This document shows, piece by piece, positions 43,023 to 52,758 of a DNA stretch of 64,000 nucleotides. Every line of letters begins with the position of its first letter. The stretch's first letter is position 1. The notes under the pieces are model-generated. The model saw only the letters and a program-made list of their open reading frames with translations. It was not told the DNA's origin and searched no databases. A program made the translations under genes and the position numbers. Origin of the DNA: Fenollaria sporofastidiosus (lineage in GTDB: Bacteria > Bacillota > Clostridia > Tissierellales > Peptoniphilaceae); the NCBI RefSeq assembly GCF_943169635.2, contig NZ_OW968186.1, forward strand, positions 620,001 to 684,000. Reading direction: 5' to 3'.

Positions 43023-43789
43023 TGAAAAAAGCTATAGTTTCCGTAGTCATCATTTTACTCGTGGCGATAGTTTTGTCAATAATACCTACGCAAAACCCGA
43101 AGTTCGTCGACATCAAGAACAAGTTTCTTCCGCCATCGGCTGAGCACATCATGGGCACAGACCACCTTGGCCGCGACATCTTCTCGCTCATGGCACAAGG
43201 CTTTTTAAGAACACTCTATGTAGTTGTGATAGCAAGCGCCGTCTCGTATATCTTAGGCATGTTTCTAGGCATAGTCGCAGGCTTTTATGGCGGCTTTGCA
43301 CTAAACATTATCAGGTTCTTAACCGACCTAACGCTTATCATACCTACCTTCATAGTCGCCTTGATCGCGTCCATAGTCTTCACAGACTCAGTACTTGCGG
43401 TTGGACTTGCACTTGGCTTTTCAAACCTAGGCTTCTTTGCTAATCAAAGCTACAAACTAAGCGAGATTATACTAAAGGACCCTTACGTTGATACACTAAG
43501 AATGCTGCAAGCGCCAAACTCCTACATTATGAGAAAGTTCCTACTACCACAGCTTCTTGCACCGAGCCTAAACCTTATGGGTAACAAGGCATCAAATCAC
43601 ATCTTGGCATATGCTTCACTTACATTTATAGGCCTAGGAGCAGACATCACCGCGCCAGACTTTGGAACCATGCTCTACCAATACAGAGGCTACATCATAG
43701 ATAAGCCGCTCATAGTACTGTGGCCGGCACTAGGCATATTCTTCCTAAGCCTTATCTTTCACTACACATTTGACGAGGTGAACATATGA
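43022..43789 (+). CDS. NikC/DppC-type ABC permease
   Basis: 255 residues. HIMGTDHLGRDIFSLMAQG (about 41-59) is the signature of the DppC/NikC family, followed by five or six membrane segments. Starts in TAATG overlap with the first permease and overlaps the ATPase start by 4 bases. Second half of the membrane channel. Confidence 0.85.
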   Translation: MKKAIVSVVIILLVAIVLSIIPTQNPKFVDIKNKFLPPSAEHIMGTDHLGRDIFSLMAQGFLRTLYVVVIASAVSYILGMFLGIVAGFYGGFALNIIRFLTDLTLIIPTFIVALIASIVFTDSVLAVGLALGFSNLGFFANQSYKLSEIILKDPYVDTLRMLQAPNSYIMRKFLLPQLLAPSLNLMGNKASNHILAYASLTFIGLGADITAPDFGTMLYQYRGYIIDKPLIVLWPALGIFFLSLIFHYTFDEVNI

Positions 43790-44541
43790 TAGAGCTAAAG
43801 AATTATTCAGTAAGCATAGCTGATAAGAAGATCATCAAGGATATAAACTTTAAACTTGCGCCCGGCGAAGCCATAGGCATCATAGGTGCTTCGGGTGCGG
43901 GTAAGAGCGTATCGTTTAGATCGGCACTTGGCTTAATAAAAAACGCGCACATAGACGGCGAGATATATTATAAAGGAGAAAAAGTCACAACACTTAAAGA
44001 TAAACTAAAAGGGCCCATAGGCTACATAACACAGGATGTACAAAACTCACTAAACCCCTACATCAAAGTTCTAGATCAGATGACCTCTGACCTAGTCTTC
44101 GCCAAGGGTATGAAGAGAAGCGCAGCGAGACAGAAGGCGCTTTCGTCTTTGGAGATGATAGGCATCAAAAGAGAGAACGCGAAGAAGTACCCAGATGAGT
44201 TCTCAGGTGGTATGCAGCAAAGAGTAGTTATATCGATGATACTCAATAGAGACCCAGAGCTCTTGATAGCAGACGAGATATCGAGCGCACTTGATAGAGA
44301 GTCCACAGACATGGCCATAGACATAATCAAAAGGCACATGCAAAAGAGCAAGATGAGCCTTATCTATATCACGCACAACCCCTACGACGCGATCGAACTA
44401 ACAGATAGGATCTGTGTTTTTAAAGCGGGGCAAATCACCGAAGACAAGACATCAGCTGATATATTTACAAGTACAGATGAGAATACAAAGTCATTATTAG
44501 AGGCGGCAAGGATTATATATGGAAAAGATACTAGAGATTAA
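43786..44541 (+). CDS. NikD/DppD-type ABC ATPase
   Basis: 251 residues: Walker A GASGAGKSV (Ser then Val in place of the usual Ser/Thr-Thr), signature FSGGMQQRV, Walker B LLIADEISSALD, switch His in ITHN. The signature with GGMQQR is usual in DppD/OppD/NikD ATPases. Couples ATP hydrolysis to import with the ATPase that follows; the genes overlap by 23 bases. Confidence 0.82.
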   Translation: MIELKNYSVSIADKKIIKDINFKLAPGEAIGIIGASGAGKSVSFRSALGLIKNAHIDGEIYYKGEKVTTLKDKLKGPIGYITQDVQNSLNPYIKVLDQMTSDLVFAKGMKRSAARQKALSSLEMIGIKRENAKKYPDEFSGGMQQRVVISMILNRDPELLIADEISSALDRESTDMAIDIIKRHMQKSKMSLIYITHNPYDAIELTDRICVFKAGQITEDKTSADIFTSTDENTKSLLEAARIIYGKDTRD

Positions 44542-45193
44542 AAATTTAAAAAAGAGCTTTAAGATGTCAGACGCGCCGACCATATCAGATTTAAACCTAG
44601 ACCTTTATGAGAATGAGTTTTTAGGCATCATTGGCCCCTCAGGTAGTGGCAAAACAACCCTACTTAGGCTCATAGCTGGGCTCATAGTCCTAGACAAAGG
44701 AGAGATACTCTACAAAGGACGCGACCTACCCATAGTTGGAGATAAAAGAAGAAACTTAGAAGACTTTCCGGTGCAGCTGATATTTCAAAATGCAGTCTCG
44801 TCCTTCGACAGCAAGAAAACGATTATGGACAGCTTTAAAGAGGCACTTCACTTTTCAAAGAAGGACTTAAACCTTGATGAGCTTAAAGAGCTTATGGACG
44901 AGTTCGAACTAGATGAGTCAGCACTGGATAAGAGGCCCTACGAGCTCTCAGGCGGTATGATTAGCCGCGCGCAAATAATTAGAGCGCTTCTAACACAGCC
45001 CAAAGTTCTCTTAGCAGACGAGATTACATCGCCACTCGATGTCAACCTTAAGCTCAAGACTACAGAGCTACTTGACAGCTACAGGAAAAAACACGGCATG
45101 AGCATAATACTTGTTAGTCATGATGTGCAGTTATTGGAGCATGCGTGTGACCGGGTTGTTAGCATAAATGATATAATGGTTAGGGCTAATTAA
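44519..45193 (+). CDS. NikE/DppF-type ABC ATPase
   Basis: 224 residues, ATG 44519 inside the previous gene. Walker A GPSGSGKTT (about 36), signature LSGGMISRA (Ile-Ser in place of the usual Gln-Gln), Walker B LLADEITSPLD, VSHD. Shorter than OppF proteins because the C-terminal oligopeptide-binding extension is absent, as in NikE/CntF-like proteins, which supports a metal over a peptide substrate. Confidence 0.8.
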   Translation: MEKILEIKNLKKSFKMSDAPTISDLNLDLYENEFLGIIGPSGSGKTTLLRLIAGLIVLDKGEILYKGRDLPIVGDKRRNLEDFPVQLIFQNAVSSFDSKKTIMDSFKEALHFSKKDLNLDELKELMDEFELDESALDKRPYELSGGMISRAQIIRALLTQPKVLLADEITSPLDVNLKLKTTELLDSYRKKHGMSIILVSHDVQLLEHACDRVVSINDIMVRAN

Positions 45194-45442
45194 TTCTTAA
45201 AAAAATTTCGCCTAAGGCTTGTTCCTTCATTGCCAATGCTCGACTTATTTCGCATTAAGTTGAGCCCTTTTGCTAGTTTCGAATTTTTTTGTCGCTGCTG
45301 AGTGCGCATTTGCACACCTCACTCCAAAAAATTCTGTACAACGCAAAATCATCTCAACTTCTCTGCGAACTAAGAGTTTTAGAGACTTTGTACAGCATTA
45401 TCAAAAATTCACTTCGCCTTATCCATAAATTTTTTTTGAAGA
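45194..45442 (+). repeat. R2-like palindrome interrupted by R1 copy
   Basis: Outer arms AAAAAAATTT (45199-45208) and AAATTTTTTTT (45427-45437) enclose CGCCTAAGGCTTG (45209-45221) and CTTCGCCTTATCC, the two end motifs of R2 in the orientation of the nik-type mRNA. R1 copy c sits between them. Begins directly at the stop codon of the last ATPase gene. The remainder up to 45620 shows no gene. Confidence 0.5.
45257..45376 (+). repeat. R1 structured repeat, copy c
   Basis: AAGTTGAG (45257-45264) pairs with CTCAACTT (45353-45360). TTTTGC (45268-45273) pairs with GCAAAA (45343-45348). GAATTTTTTTG pairs with CCAAAAAATTC, and the apical stem is GTGC/GCAC. Conserved CTAGTTTCGAATT and AATTCTGTACAACGC motifs present. 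Confidence 0.75.
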
Positions 45443-45624
45443 ATGGCTTTAGGTTTAAACTTTAGTTTAAACGCTAAAACCTTAGTTGACACGTGGTAAA
45501 AATTTGATTTTATAAAATTTAATAAATATTTTGGTGGATACAATTAACTTTGTATCCATTTTTATTGCTAGATATGTTTTTACATCAAAATATTTATTTA
45601 CGACAGAGAATCATCGCCAAACTT

Positions 45625-45751
45625 ATGATTTGCAGAGCGAACGGATGGATAAGGCGAAGCATAACGAGCGACCGACTGAGGTGTACGTACGGGTACTCCG
45701 CAAGGAGGAAGCGAGCGCGCGAGCCTTAGGCGCCGTTCGAATGCGAATCAT
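45625..45751 (+). repeat. R2 palindromic repeat, copy B
   Basis: Outer stem ATGATTTGC (45625-45633) with GCGAATCAT (45743-45751), one G-T pair. Second stem CGAACGG (45638-45644) with CCGTTCG (45733-45739). The core motifs are shared with copy A but the stem sequences are completely different. Lies just upstream of the promoter at 45766. Confidence 0.7.
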
Positions 45752-45765
45752 TTGAATGCAAATCT

Positions 45766-45804
45766 TTGACAAGCAAAAAAATTAGTAGTATAATAAACCT
45801 ACTA
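45766..45804 (+). promoter_or_regulatory. Promoter with palindrome before heterodimeric ABC exporter
   Basis: TTGACA (45766-45771), 17-base spacer, TATAAT (45789-45794). TAGTAG (45783-45788) and CTACTA (45799-45804) are inverted repeats around the -10, a likely operator. Confidence 0.65.
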
Positions 45805-45827
45805 TATGGCGTAAACGAGGTGATACT

Positions 45828-47603
45828 ATGAGAAAACTTTCTCTAATTAAAAAATACATACAGCCATACATATTTATTTATTTACTAGCATTTTTATTCG
45901 AAATCATGTCGAGTGCACTGCAAATGCTCATACCTATAATCTTAGGTACGACTATCGACAGCATCATAGGCAGCGAGGAGCCGACTAACAAGATCATGAT
46001 TTCATTCATAAATCTTTTAGGCGGCAGAGACTTAGTTAGGGAGCGCCTTGGCCTTATCGCAGTGGCTTTCATTACTATCAGTTTTACTATAGCGTTACTT
46101 AACTTCTTAAGGCCATACATGAGTGGCAGAGCGACTTACAGCATCAGCAAGGGCATTCGTGACAATATTTATGCGAAGATTTCTTCTCTAAGCATTAAGG
46201 ACATGGCATCGATCACAACAGGTGACATGCTTCAAAGGGCGTCAAGCGACATCACTCAGTTTGAAAGCATTGTCTCCACTACCATGATGGCGCTTATGGG
46301 CAATATCTCATACATTATTATTTCTTTAATCACGCTATTTACAATAAACTTGAAGCTTTCACTAGCGTCTATTGCACTTCTACCGATACTTTTCGTAGGA
46401 ACTTTTATTTTTGATAGGAAGGTTGTCAAGACCTTCGACGAGTTCGAAAAGTCGGAGGCGAGACTTACTAGCATAGTGCAAGAGAACCTATCGTCTTACA
46501 AGGTCGTAAGAGCTTTCTTTAAGCAAAAGCACGAGATTGAAAAGTTCGAAGAGGCGAACATGGACCTTGCGATGAAGGACTACAAGATCATGGAGTACTT
46601 CGCGTTCTTCTGGTCGATAGCCGAGTTTATTTGCTTCTTACAGATAGCTTTGACAGCCATCTTCGGTGTGCTTATGCACCGCAGTGGAGCTGTATCTTTA
46701 GGTGAGTTTACAGCGGTCTTTGCCGTTGCCTTTAACATGGTTTGGGTCGTTTTAGGCACAGGTAGAATGCTTTCGAGGTTCACTAGGGTAACTGTTGCCA
46801 TAAGACGCTTCGACGAAGTTTTAGAGATGGACTCTGAAGACCTTGACAAGGGCATCAAGGACATGGATATCAAGGGCGGCCTAGTCTTTGATAAGGTAAA
46901 CTTTGCCTATGACCAGACGCATGGTGCACTTAAGGATTTATCCTTTAGTATAGATGCAGGCAAAACGCTTGGCGTACTGGGACTTACTGGCTCTGGCAAA
47001 TCAACTTTAGTTTCTCTTATACCTAGGCTTATGGACTACGAGGGATCGATCAAGGTTGATGGCGTCGAGCTCAATACTATAGCCAAGCGCAAGATAAGGG
47101 AGAACACGTCAATCATTCTTCAAGAGCCCTACCTATTTAACAAGAGTATAAAAGAAAATATTGCATATAGATGGCCTGAAGCGAGCGATGAAGAGATCAT
47201 CAAGGCGGCTAAGATTGCTGACATTCACGATGACATCATGAACTTTCCTGATGGCTATGATACAATTGTCGGAGAGAAGGGTGTGAGTCTATCGGGCGGA
47301 CAAAAGCAAAGGCTTGCGATTGCGAGGACTATACTAGTTCACACGCCTATAATTATCTTCGACGATGCGCTATCGGCTGTTGATACGCAAACCGACATCA
47401 ACATAAGGACTGCGCTTAGCCAAAACGAAAAAGCTCAGACAAAGATCATCATCTCGCACAGAATTTCAACTCTTATGAACGCTGACAAGATCATCGTTAT
47501 GAAGAGGGGAAAGAAGGTTCAAGAGGGTACACATGAGGAGCTAATCCACGAAGACGGCCTTTACAAAACTATCTATGATATACAAAACATCGAGGTGGAC
47601 TAG
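45828..47603 (+). CDS. Heterodimeric ABC exporter, subunit with degenerate site
   Basis: 591 residues: membrane domain about 15-340, ABC domain with Walker A GLTGSGKST (about 385), signature LSGGQKQRL and Walker B IIIFDDALSAVD. The second acidic residue after Walker B is Asp where the catalytic Glu is expected. This is the pattern of the non-catalytic site in asymmetric exporters such as TM287/288 and BmrCD/LmrCD. The partner gene starts at the next base after the stop. Likely exports drugs or lipophilic compounds. Confidence 0.82.
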   Translation: MRKLSLIKKYIQPYIFIYLLAFLFEIMSSALQMLIPIILGTTIDSIIGSEEPTNKIMISFINLLGGRDLVRERLGLIAVAFITISFTIALLNFLRPYMSGRATYSISKGIRDNIYAKISSLSIKDMASITTGDMLQRASSDITQFESIVSTTMMALMGNISYIIISLITLFTINLKLSLASIALLPILFVGTFIFDRKVVKTFDEFEKSEARLTSIVQENLSSYKVVRAFFKQKHEIEKFEEANMDLAMKDYKIMEYFAFFWSIAEFICFLQIALTAIFGVLMHRSGAVSLGEFTAVFAVAFNMVWVVLGTGRMLSRFTRVTVAIRRFDEVLEMDSEDLDKGIKDMDIKGGLVFDKVNFAYDQTHGALKDLSFSIDAGKTLGVLGLTGSGKSTLVSLIPRLMDYEGSIKVDGVELNTIAKRKIRENTSIILQEPYLFNKSIKENIAYRWPEASDEEIIKAAKIADIHDDIMNFPDGYDTIVGEKGVSLSGGQKQRLAIARTILVHTPIIIFDDALSAVDTQTDINIRTALSQNEKAQTKIIISHRISTLMNADKIIVMKRGKKVQEGTHEELIHEDGLYKTIYDIQNIEVD

Positions 47604-49373
47604 ATGAGGATTACATTATTTAATTTAGTTAAAAAATTTAAGAAAGAAGCTGCAACCGTTGCGACTCTTAACATGATATATGCGGTGCTACTTGCGTTTT
47701 GGCCGCTATTAACAAAGTTTATCATCGATAATTACATCTACAAAAACGACGTAGAGGGCTTTCCGAAATTCGTCATCTTGATGCTAGCCTTTGTCGTGAT
47801 GATATCATTAACAGAGCTTACTTACTGCTTTGCAGCGGGCAAATTCGAAAAAAAGGTCATACTTTACTTAAGAAGCGAAACCTTTCTTAAGACGCAAAAG
47901 CTATCTGCCAAGTACATGGACACGCACCAAGTTGGCTGGCTAGTTTCAAGGCTTGTCCACGACACTATGTCAATCAAGGAATCAGTTGCGTGGAACCTCT
48001 TCGATATGGCGGACAGCGCTTCGAGACTAATCATCATATTTATCACAATGTATTTACTTAACGCGAAGTTATCGCTATATGTATTAGCAAGCATGCCGTT
48101 CATAGCCGCCTTTACTTACATCTTCCAAGGCAAGATGATGAAGGCGCAAAAGGACATCAAGGAAGCCTCATCAGACCTTACAAGCAAGTTAAATGAAGAC
48201 ATACAAGGACAAAAGACCATAAAGACACTGCTTAGAGAGAAGGAAAACCTTGAAGAGTTCAAGGCAATATCTGCAAGGTACAAAAGACGCGGCAAGCACT
48301 CAATAACAATGCAAAGTTTGTATATACCGTCGCTTGCCTTCCTAGGTTCCATCGCCACAGCTTTTATACTTAAAGATGGTGGAGCGGCAGCCATAGTCGG
48401 TACCTTGACAGTAGGTACGCTCTTTGCCATGGTTCAGTACTCGACAGAGATCTACGAGCCTATTAGGCAGCTTGCCTCAGTACTAACTGAGCTTATATCG
48501 ATGCAAGCCTCTATGGAGAGAGTAAACAGCATACTTGAAGCAGACGTAGAAGTCTACGACACGAAAGAGATAGAAGAGGTCTACGGCGATGCACTTGAGG
48601 CACCTAAAAAGTCGCTTCCACAGATGAAGGGCGAGATCGAGTTTAAGAACGTCTCCTTTGCATACAAGGACGAGGACTATATACTCAAAGACTTTTCACT
48701 TAAGATAAAAGATGGCGAAAGGCTTGCACTAGTCGGCGAGACAGGCGGAGGTAAGTCTACCATCATTAACATAGCGTCACGCTTTTACGAGCCAACAAAG
48801 GGCAAGGTCTTTATCGATGGCATTGATTACACACAGATGCCGCTTAAGTGGGTGCAAATGAACCTAGGCTACGTTTTGCAAACGCCATACCTTTTTAGAG
48901 GCAGCATACGAGACAACATTCTATATGGTAGAGATGGTGCGACAGAAGAGGATATGCTTAGAGCCGCTGAAGTGGTCGGCTTAGATGAGATAGTTAAGTC
49001 ATTCAAAGATGGCTACGACACAGACGTCGGTGAAGGCGGAGGAAAGCTTTCACAAGGCGAGAAGCAGCTAGTGAGCTTCGCAAGAGCCTTGATCAAGGAT
49101 CCGGCTATACTGATACTAGACGAAGCGACATCCTCAGTCGATACTTACCAAGAAAAGAGGATACAAGACGCAATCGAGAAACTTCTTGAAGGAAGAACCT
49201 CAATCACCGTTGCTCATAGATTATCCACAATAGTTACTAGCGACAGAATTTTGTATATACATCAAGGACGCATAGCAGAGATGGGTACGCATAGGGAATT
49301 GATTGCTAAAAAGGGACTTTACTATAATTTGTATAGGAATCAATATATTGAAAGTCAATTAGAAAATATATAA
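47604..49373 (+). CDS. Heterodimeric ABC exporter, catalytic subunit
   Basis: 589 residues, membrane domain about 15-330, Walker A GETGGGKST (about 384), signature LSQGEKQLV (Gln for the first Gly, a common variant in this subunit), Walker B ILDEATSSVD with catalytic Glu. Complements the degenerate partner upstream, with which it should form one active and one inactive ATP site. R1 copy d starts 11 bases after its stop. Confidence 0.82.
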   Translation: MRITLFNLVKKFKKEAATVATLNMIYAVLLAFWPLLTKFIIDNYIYKNDVEGFPKFVILMLAFVVMISLTELTYCFAAGKFEKKVILYLRSETFLKTQKLSAKYMDTHQVGWLVSRLVHDTMSIKESVAWNLFDMADSASRLIIIFITMYLLNAKLSLYVLASMPFIAAFTYIFQGKMMKAQKDIKEASSDLTSKLNEDIQGQKTIKTLLREKENLEEFKAISARYKRRGKHSITMQSLYIPSLAFLGSIATAFILKDGGAAAIVGTLTVGTLFAMVQYSTEIYEPIRQLASVLTELISMQASMERVNSILEADVEVYDTKEIEEVYGDALEAPKKSLPQMKGEIEFKNVSFAYKDEDYILKDFSLKIKDGERLALVGETGGGKSTIINIASRFYEPTKGKVFIDGIDYTQMPLKWVQMNLGYVLQTPYLFRGSIRDNILYGRDGATEEDMLRAAEVVGLDEIVKSFKDGYDTDVGEGGGKLSQGEKQLVSFARALIKDPAILILDEATSSVDTYQEKRIQDAIEKLLEGRTSITVAHRLSTIVTSDRILYIHQGRIAEMGTHRELIAKKGLYYNLYRNQYIESQLENI

Positions 49374-49383
49374 CTCTTTCTAT

Positions 49384-49497
49384 AAAAATTGCGCCTTCTG
49401 CTAGTTTCGAATTATTTTGTCGCTGCGGAGTGCTCTTGCACACCTCACTCCAAAAAATTCTGTACAACGCAGAATGCATCAATTTTTCCTACGAAAG
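49384..49497 (+). repeat. R1 structured repeat, copy d
   Basis: AAAAATTG (49384-49391) pairs with CAATTTTT (49480-49487). TTCTGC (49396-49401) pairs with GCAGAA (49469-49474). The apical stem is GTGC/GCAC with a TCTT loop. The tail CCTACGAAAGAG occurs again at about 49599, hinting at a second, mostly lost copy. The rest of 49498-49690 shows no gene. Confidence 0.75.
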
Positions 49498-49698
49498 AGA
49501 AGCGAAATAAATGAAATAAGGCGACTCTTCTATAAAGACAATCACATTTGCTCCAAAAAATTTATTTGCGATGGATTGTATAAGAGAAAAAACTTTTTCC
49601 TACGAAAGAGCAGCAAAATAAAATAAAACTTCTTGTAAAGATGCAGTTACTTAAACAGTAGCTGCATTTTTTTGCAAAAAAGTCCATTTGTGATAAAA

Positions 49699-49732
49699 GT
49701 TAGTTGACGCTAACAATAGCTTGTGATAATAT
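49699..49732 (+). promoter_or_regulatory. Promoter with GTTAG-N6-CTAAC operator, MacB-like ABC
   Basis: TTGACG (49704-49709), 17-base spacer, TAATAT (49727-49732). The -35 is enclosed in GTTAG-TTGACG-CTAAC (49699-49714), a perfect inverted repeat of the same type as those before feoB and the CydDC-like operon. Confidence 0.65.
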
Positions 49733-49787
49733 ATACTTGAAAATATAATTAAAAGTATATTTATCGATAAAGCAGTGAGGTGTTTAT

Positions 49788-50483
49788 ATGATAAAAATTT
49801 CAAGTTTGCATAAGTACTACGGCACAAAAGATAATAGGGTGGAGGTACTTAAAGGGATTGATCTTGAACTTGAAGACGGCAAGATTATCTGTGTCTTAGG
49901 TCCATCTGGCTCTGGTAAGTCAACTTTATTAAATATTTTAGGCGGGATTGAAACTATTGACGAAGGTGATGTCAGTGTATTTGATAAGGATCTTAAATCT
50001 ATGTCAAAGAAGGCGCTTGAAAATTACAGGCGCGATTACCTTGGTTTTGTTTTTCAATTCTATAATCTAATCAGCGACCTCAATCTTCTTGAGAATGTTC
50101 AAGTGGGCGAGTATCTATCGAAGGAGCCGCTTGATATAGATGAGCTTCTAAAGGACTTAGGACTTGATGAGCACAAGTACAAGTACCCAAACGAAATTTC
50201 TGGTGGTCAAGCACAAAGGGCATCCATCGCAAGAGCTATGATTAAGAGTCCAAAACTTCTTATCTGCGACGAACCAACTGGCGCACTTGATTATGAGAGC
50301 GCAAAAGATGTTTTGTGTTTAATCGAAAAACTTAATCAAAAATACGGCGCAACAATCATCATCGCGAGCCACAACACACAAATTGCCAAGATGAGCGACG
50401 TAATTTTGTCCTTGCATAACGGCAGCATCAAGAGCGTAGAAGTAAATACAGAGAAAATCTCTGCAAAGGAAGTGACTTGGTAG
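49788..50483 (+). CDS. MacB/LolD-type ABC ATPase
   Basis: 231 residues: Walker A GPSGSGKST (about 39), FVFQFYNLISDLNLLENV after the Q-loop (characteristic of the MacB/LolD/FtsE branch), signature ISGGQAQRA, Walker B LLICDEPTGALD, ASHN. The stop is immediately followed by the permease start. This branch drives mechanotransmission rather than classical transport; often linked to peptide resistance or lipoprotein release in Firmicutes. Confidence 0.82.
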   Translation: MIKISSLHKYYGTKDNRVEVLKGIDLELEDGKIICVLGPSGSGKSTLLNILGGIETIDEGDVSVFDKDLKSMSKKALENYRRDYLGFVFQFYNLISDLNLLENVQVGEYLSKEPLDIDELLKDLGLDEHKYKYPNEISGGQAQRASIARAMIKSPKLLICDEPTGALDYESAKDVLCLIEKLNQKYGATIIIASHNTQIAKMSDVILSLHNGSIKSVEVNTEKISAKEVTW

Positions 50484-52724
50484 ATGAGAAGTCCTATTAA
50501 TAAACGTGTTTACAGGCAGTTTAAATACAAGCCTTTAAAAGTCATACCCATCTTGCTAGCACTTACTTTTATAGTTGTCTTCGCATCGTCATTCTTCATC
50601 TCGCAAGAGTCAGTTGAAAAGCTTTATAATAAGCAAATAATTAATGGAAAAGTTGAAGATGGCGAGTTTGAAGCAATTTATGCGCTTAGCGATGAGGCAA
50701 AAGATGAGATAAAAGATATTGGTGTAAAACTTTATGAAAATTATTATTTTGAAGAAGAAGTAGCTAGTCGTAAAGTTTTAAGAATTTTTAAAAATAGAAA
50801 AGATATAAACGAGGCACAAATATTTGAAGGTGCTTTGCCTAAAAAAGATGATGAGATAAACATCTCTGCTAATTATGCTAGAAATAATAAAATAAATATA
50901 GGTGACGAGATTACTATTAAAAATAAAAAGTTCAAAGTTTCTTCTCTAGCATCCTTCCCTGATTACTCCTCAGCACTTAAAAATAGAAACGATCTTGTTA
51001 TGGACACAGGTCACTTCGGCATAGCGACTATATCTGAAGAAGCCTTTGACGATATGAAGGACGCTAAAGTGAAATATCTTTACTCTTATCACACAGATGA
51101 GGCTTTAAATAAAAAAGATGCGAGAGAAAAATTAAAAGATATAGTCAAGATAGTTAACAAGGATAATCTTGTGGTTGACGCTGTCACACGCTTTGACAAT
51201 AAGTGCATCACCTTCATTGCAGATGACATGAGTGGCGACGTACCTACAATGAGCATAGTTACAGCACTTCTCTTCCTTGCAATCGCTTTCATTTCGAGCG
51301 CAGAAGTTAAATCCATCATCGAAGAAGAAGCGCCAATCATCGGAACTTTGCTTGCTTCAGGCTATAAAAAGAGAGAGCTTCTTTTAAATTACATGGCAAT
51401 GCCACTATTCATAGTAATAATTGCGTCAATAGCGGGAAATGCGATAAGTTATCTTCATGTGTATAAAATATATGCAAACGTTTATTATCAATCCTATGAT
51501 TTACCAGTATTTGAGCCATATATCACACTTCGCTCCTTCTTGATAACATCGATTATGCCACTAGTTTTGTATCTTGTGATCAACTACATCATCATAGCAA
51601 AGAGCCTTAAGATGAGACCAGTCGATTTCTTGAGAAAAAACTTTAAAAAGGCAAAAACAAGAAGTAGATTTAAGCTAAAAAATATGAATTTTATAAATAA
51701 ATTTAAATTAAGAGTTATATTTGCAAATAAATTTAGCTACGTTTCCTTGCTTTTTGGCGTTTTTATAGCAAATTTATTACTCATCTTTGGTGTTTCGGCC
51801 AAACCCATATTTACAAAATATGCTGATGATATGCAAAATCAGATGAAATACGCCCACACCTACATTGTCAAGAGCGATATGGATGATTTAGATGCGAGCA
51901 AGATAAGCTTAGTAAGCGTTGAACTAGTTGATAAAAACGACGAAAAAGTCCAAACTTATGGCATAGACGCTGATACAAAATATGATGAGATTGATGTAAA
52001 AAGCCTTAAAGATGATGAGGTAGTTATCAGTCTCGGTCTTTCAAAGAGATTTAACTACGAAATAGGCGATAAAATTAAGATTAGAGAGCCATACAATACA
52101 GAAGAAAAATATCTTGTGGTCAAGGACATAGATAGGACCAATAATTATTTCCAAATTTTTACAAAAAGAGAGATTTTAAATAAAATTATAGGCAAAGACA
52201 GTGATTATTACAACGCTTATCTTAGCGATAAAGAGCTAAAAATTACTAAAGAAAATCTACTTACACATATAGACAGAAAAGAAATGTCAAGATTCATGAG
52301 ACACTTTTTAGATTCATTCTCAGCAGTTTTCATCATGATTCAGCTCGTTGCCGTAGCATTCTTCTTTATATTGATACTCATGGTAACAGAGCTCATCATA
52401 GACAAAGCCAAACTCAATATGACCTATCTAAAAGTTTTTGGATATAAAGATAAAGAAGTCGCGAAATTTTATGTAAATACAAGCTTTGCCATGCTAATAA
52501 TATTTCAAATAATACTAATTCCAATCCTAGATAAACTCGTTAAATATTTTTATTTTATAGCAATGCAAAAATTTGACGCATATTTAGAAGTAACAGTACC
52601 AGTGAGAGTTTTTGTTACAAGCTATTTGATGACAGTTGTAGTCTTTATACTTTGTCAATGGATTGAGAGAAGGAAGATTGCTAGGATTGATATGGTGAAA
52701 GAGTTGAAGGTAATAGCAGGATAA
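50484..52724 (+). CDS. FtsX-like ABC permease (MacB family)
   Basis: 746 residues. One N-terminal membrane segment (about 18-38), a large extracytoplasmic region, three membrane segments around 255-370, a second extracytoplasmic region, and three more around 620-735. This is the duplicated FtsX-domain layout of large Firmicute permeases. Partner of the ATPase ending one base earlier. The substrate cannot be told; the promoter shares the putative metal-type operator, so it may belong to a metal-limitation response. Confidence 0.8.
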   Translation: MRSPINKRVYRQFKYKPLKVIPILLALTFIVVFASSFFISQESVEKLYNKQIINGKVEDGEFEAIYALSDEAKDEIKDIGVKLYENYYFEEEVASRKVLRIFKNRKDINEAQIFEGALPKKDDEINISANYARNNKINIGDEITIKNKKFKVSSLASFPDYSSALKNRNDLVMDTGHFGIATISEEAFDDMKDAKVKYLYSYHTDEALNKKDAREKLKDIVKIVNKDNLVVDAVTRFDNKCITFIADDMSGDVPTMSIVTALLFLAIAFISSAEVKSIIEEEAPIIGTLLASGYKKRELLLNYMAMPLFIVIIASIAGNAISYLHVYKIYANVYYQSYDLPVFEPYITLRSFLITSIMPLVLYLVINYIIIAKSLKMRPVDFLRKNFKKAKTRSRFKLKNMNFINKFKLRVIFANKFSYVSLLFGVFIANLLLIFGVSAKPIFTKYADDMQNQMKYAHTYIVKSDMDDLDASKISLVSVELVDKNDEKVQTYGIDADTKYDEIDVKSLKDDEVVISLGLSKRFNYEIGDKIKIREPYNTEEKYLVVKDIDRTNNYFQIFTKREILNKIIGKDSDYYNAYLSDKELKITKENLLTHIDRKEMSRFMRHFLDSFSAVFIMIQLVAVAFFFILILMVTELIIDKAKLNMTYLKVFGYKDKEVAKFYVNTSFAMLIIFQIILIPILDKLVKYFYFIAMQKFDAYLEVTVPVRVFVTSYLMTVVVFILCQWIERRKIARIDMVKELKVIAG

Positions 52725-52758
52725 TTATATAAGAGGCCTTAAGTGGTCTCTTTTTATT
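52724..52758 (+). terminator. Terminator, also 35-bp repeat left copy
   Basis: GAGGCC-ttaagt-GGTCTC with Ts after the FtsX-like gene. The 35 bases match 54511-54545 after the hicB remnant with one mismatch, a direct repeat around the relic. Confidence 0.7.

Noticed and set aside
45531..45755. 74-codon plus-strand ORF
   Set aside because: It runs through repeat R2 copy B, has no ribosome site and no recognisable protein pattern.
49417..49626. 69-codon plus-strand ORF
   Set aside because: It lies mostly in repeat R1 copy d and its degenerate tail; no ribosome site.
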